Assembly (NCBI GenBank): GCA_948469295.1
Contig: CAOKLK010000034.1
Coordinates: forward strand, 1-6,802
Direction: 5' to 3'
From: an uncultured Mycoplasmatota bacterium
GTDB taxonomy: Bacteria; Bacillota_I; Bacilli_A; RF39; UBA660
Length of the DNA: 6,802 nt
The translations under genes and the position numbers were made by a program. The notes under the pieces were generated by a model that was not told where the DNA came from, made no database searches, and saw only the letters and a program-made list of their open reading frames with translations. Within the stretch, counting starts at the first letter, position 1, and every line of letters begins with the position of its first letter. Below are positions 5,025 through 6,802 of this stretch, one piece after another.

Positions 5025-6398
5025 TTATCCCTGACTAATACTAATTTTAACTTTTGTAGTTACAACATAATTCACTCGAGGATCATCACTTTCTATTTTG
5101 ACATCGACTTCATAATCTCCAACACCATAACCAGATAAATCTGTATAAGCAGAAATATTATCAGCATTAATAGAATCTATAACAGACTGCACACCTTTTA
5201 CCTGAATTGGTACTTCACTACTTCCTACCAAATTAACTTTCAAACCATTTCCTAAATTTCGATATCCAATATTATTGATGTTCAATGTTTTTTGTCTTTC
5301 ATCTCCAAAACTTACTACTACCTTTGCATTTTCTTCACTAATATGTCGAACTCCATTTGGTTTAGCAATTGTTACATTATAAGTTTTCGCTCCATTATTT
5401 CCTTGATTATTAACATCGATCATGACAGGAACACTCTTAATTTCATCAATAATCGCTTTTTCTCCATAAATACTTATAGAATAACTATTTTTACCATTAA
5501 TAGTAATAGATGAAATCGCCTTTCCAGTAATCATATCTCCTGTGGCTAAAACCTTTAATGGAACAACAGTAGAATAAGTTCCTAGAGTAATTGAACCAGT
5601 TAAAGTAGATGGTACAATTTCAATATTTGGCAAAATAGCTCCACTCGAATCATACGCTACCAAACGAATATCAGAAATATCATAAGTACCAGCATCTGTA
5701 TATTTTTTATCAGATAAATCAATTAAAGCTTTCACTGTAGCAACTTTTTCTAAAGCATCATTACTTCCTTTAATAACAACTTCAGTCTTATCCAAAACTA
5801 CAGAATCAACACTTAATTTCTCATCCAGTTTATTTTCATTTAATAATTCATAAGATACATTATTCCAAACTTTACTTTCTTTCTTCTTAATAGTAACCAT
5901 TACATAAGAAGGATCTAGTTTATAATTAATACTATCTACAGTTTGATTATAAACAATTGGAACACGCACTGGAGTATCACTTGCTTCATAATCTGTTAAA
6001 TCAAGAACAACATCATGTTCTCCGAGTTGTTTTGCTAAATAAATTGCACTCTTTCTTCCTGTTAATATAATATCTACTTGATTAACTAACCCTTCTATAA
6101 CATATGCTTCTTTATTATATAACACATTCACTGGTTGATTGGATAACACTTCTGCTTCTTTTTCTACCAAAGTAATTACTTGAGAATCTACTAAGAAAAA
6201 AATACCAACAGCAAAGATCAAAGAAATATATAATAAAATATGTGGACGATTTAAAAACTTTTCAATATGCGTTGGATTATCTTTCAGTTTCTCACTAAAA
6301 TGATAAATCAGTCGACTAATAGGGGTAATAATAATTCGATCAATCAAACGATATAAAAATTGAAAAAAACTCAATATTTTTTTTAGGATGTTACTCAT
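5025..6398 (-). CDS. cdaR: CdaR, YbbR-domain regulator of the diadenylate cyclase
   Basis: A 457-residue membrane-anchored regulator of CdaA. One membrane segment (about 54-71, ending FFLVDSQ) is followed by four extracytoplasmic YbbR repeats at roughly 88-172, 176-275, 276-370 and 371-455. Each ends in a beta-rich half such as YVMVTIKKKE or AKVVVSFGDE. Bacillus CdaR also has four YbbR repeats and similar length. Before the membrane segment there is an unusual extension of about 50 residues, hydrophobic and basic (FFQFLYRLIDRIIITPISRL at 11-30), which could lie on the inner membrane face. The start is ATG 6398: GAGGAAGA lies just upstream, and ATG and stop of the two genes overlap (ATGAGTAA), a translational coupling arrangement. 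ATG 6410 abuts GGGAGG and is unlikely. The cyclase gene directly upstream confirms the identity. No glmM follows. Confidence 0.95.
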   Translation of the reverse strand: MSNILKKILSFFQFLYRLIDRIIITPISRLIYHFSEKLKDNPTHIEKFLNRPHILLYISLIFAVGIFFLVDSQVITLVEKEAEVLSNQPVNVLYNKEAYVIEGLVNQVDIILTGRKSAIYLAKQLGEHDVVLDLTDYEASDTPVRVPIVYNQTVDSINYKLDPSYVMVTIKKKESKVWNNVSYELLNENKLDEKLSVDSVVLDKTEVVIKGSNDALEKVATVKALIDLSDKKYTDAGTYDISDIRLVAYDSSGAILPNIEIVPSTLTGSITLGTYSTVVPLKVLATGDMITGKAISSITINGKNSYSISIYGEKAIIDEIKSVPVMIDVNNQGNNGAKTYNVTIAKPNGVRHISEENAKVVVSFGDERQKTLNINNIGYRNLGNGLKVNLVGSSEVPIQVKGVQSVIDSINADNISAYTDLSGYGVGDYEVDVKIESDDPRVNYVVTTKVKISISQG

Positions 6399-6802
6399 CT
6401 TCTTCCTCATCCTCCCTTTGAAGATCTGCTTCATAGAAAACTTCCATTTTTGGTTTTAATTCATCGATAAGTTTCATTCGAAATTCATCCAATGTCAAAT
6501 TGTAATTTAATTCTCCATTACTAGCAATACTAATTCTTCCATTTTCTTCACTTACAACCAATGCAAGAGCATCAGATTCCTCTACAATTCCAAGTGCAGC
6601 ACGATGACGAGTTCCAAGACGTTTATTAATATTTGGACTCATACTTGTTTTAAAAACTGCTCCAGCACAAGTAATACGATCTCCTTCCAAAATTACCCCT
6701 CCATCATGCAAAGGACTATTTGGAAAAAACAAATTACACAATAATTCACTAGAAACATCTGCATAAATTTTCGTAGCTGGTTCAATATATTCAGATAAAG
6801 AT
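6391..6802 (-). CDS. cdaA: CdaA diadenylate cyclase, 3' part (runs off right edge)
   Basis: The C-terminal 136 residues of a membrane-bound diadenylate cyclase, which joins two ATP into the second messenger c-di-AMP. The N-terminal membrane helices lie beyond the right edge. The visible part covers most of the DAC domain: NSPLHDGG (catalytic loop, codons ending near 6697), GTRHRAALGI with the RHR motif at 6601-6609, VVSEENGRIS, and a final helix. The catalytic loop reads D-G-G, where the family consensus is D-G-A; the Asp itself is present. The protein ends in an acidic tail, EDEEEDE. The true reading frame continues upstream of the internal TTG at 6741 without a break (ADVSSELL precedes it), so that codon is an ordinary Leu. 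The stop overlaps the cdaR start by 8 nt, so the two are made from one transcript. Confidence 0.96.
   Translation of the reverse strand, partial: SLSEYIEPATKIYADVSSELLCNLFFPNSPLHDGGVILEGDRITCAGAVFKTSMSPNINKRLGTRHRAALGIVEESDALALVVSEENGRISIASNGELNYNLTLDEFRMKLIDELKPKMEVFYEADLQREDEEEDE
6401..6408 (-). promoter_or_regulatory. Ribosome binding site of cdaR inside cdaA
   Basis: GAGGAAGA lies inside the codons of the acidic CdaA tail and precedes ATG 6398 at short spacing. The Glu-rich tail and the ribosome site share the same bases. Confidence 0.55.

Noticed and set aside
4908..5138. Plus-strand open frame overlapping the end of DUF378
   Set aside because: It runs through the bidirectional terminator into the antisense of cdaR, in a different frame from the real gene.
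5292..5513. Plus-strand open frame of 73 codons
   Set aside because: Antisense shadow of cdaR without a ribosome site or known domain.
6391..6741. CdaA as a short protein starting at TTG 6741
   Set aside because: The frame stays open to the right edge and the residues before it fit the DAC domain, so this is a gene cut by the window, not a short form.
1..6802. Defence system, prophage, transposon, CRISPR array, tRNA or rRNA
   Set aside because: I saw no repeat array, transposase, integrase, terminal inverted repeats or structural RNA pattern on either strand; ThyX also occurs in phages, but its neighbours here are chromosomal housekeeping genes.

Overview
The window is AT-rich (I estimate about 30% G+C by eye) and densely coding. 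It uses the standard genetic code, with TGG for Trp and TAA stops, and TTG for at least one start. Shine-Dalgarno sites are of the strong AAGGAG or GAGGTGA type, terminators are short hairpins with long U-tracts, and one protein carries a lipobox. The gene content (CdaA/CdaR, ThyX, a CtpA/CtpB-type S41 protease, a GerS/YdcC-like lipoprotein, a DUF378 protein) points to a low-GC Gram-positive bacterium. That is most likely an uncultured or poorly studied lineage of Bacillota, class Bacilli. The rank below class is inference.

Layout: all but one of the genes lie on the minus strand, so transcription runs mainly from right to left. From the right edge these are: the 3' part of cdaA (diadenylate cyclase), overlapping cdaR (its YbbR-domain regulator) by 8 nt; a bidirectional terminator; a small DUF378 membrane protein on the plus strand, convergent with cdaR; a GerS/YdcC-like lipoprotein gene divergent from DUF378; a strong terminator; thyX; a weaker terminator; a protein of unknown function made of two copies of one module; a small membrane-anchored protein that looks like a thioredoxin fold without its active site; a terminator overlapping the end of that gene; and the 5' part of an S41 carboxy-terminal processing protease that runs off the left edge.

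How the genes relate: cdaA and cdaR form one functional unit for c-di-AMP synthesis at the membrane. The glmM gene that usually follows them in Bacilli is not there. The other genes look like independently transcribed housekeeping units, each with its own terminator or promoter candidate, rather than parts of one pathway. Three of them act outside the membrane (lipoprotein, thioredoxin-like protein, S41 protease). GerS/YdcC-like and CtpB-like proteins are linked to sporulation or germination in known Bacillota, which weakly suggests a spore-forming ancestry.

I see no mobile element, CRISPR array, tRNA or rRNA gene, or defence system, and no intergenic stretch longer than about 105 nt. The most unusual items are the two-module unknown protein, the active-site-less thioredoxin-like protein, a six-cysteine linker in the lipoprotein, a one-residue-longer signature motif in ThyX, a DGG in place of DGA in CdaA, and an extended -10 motif shared by two neighbouring promoters.
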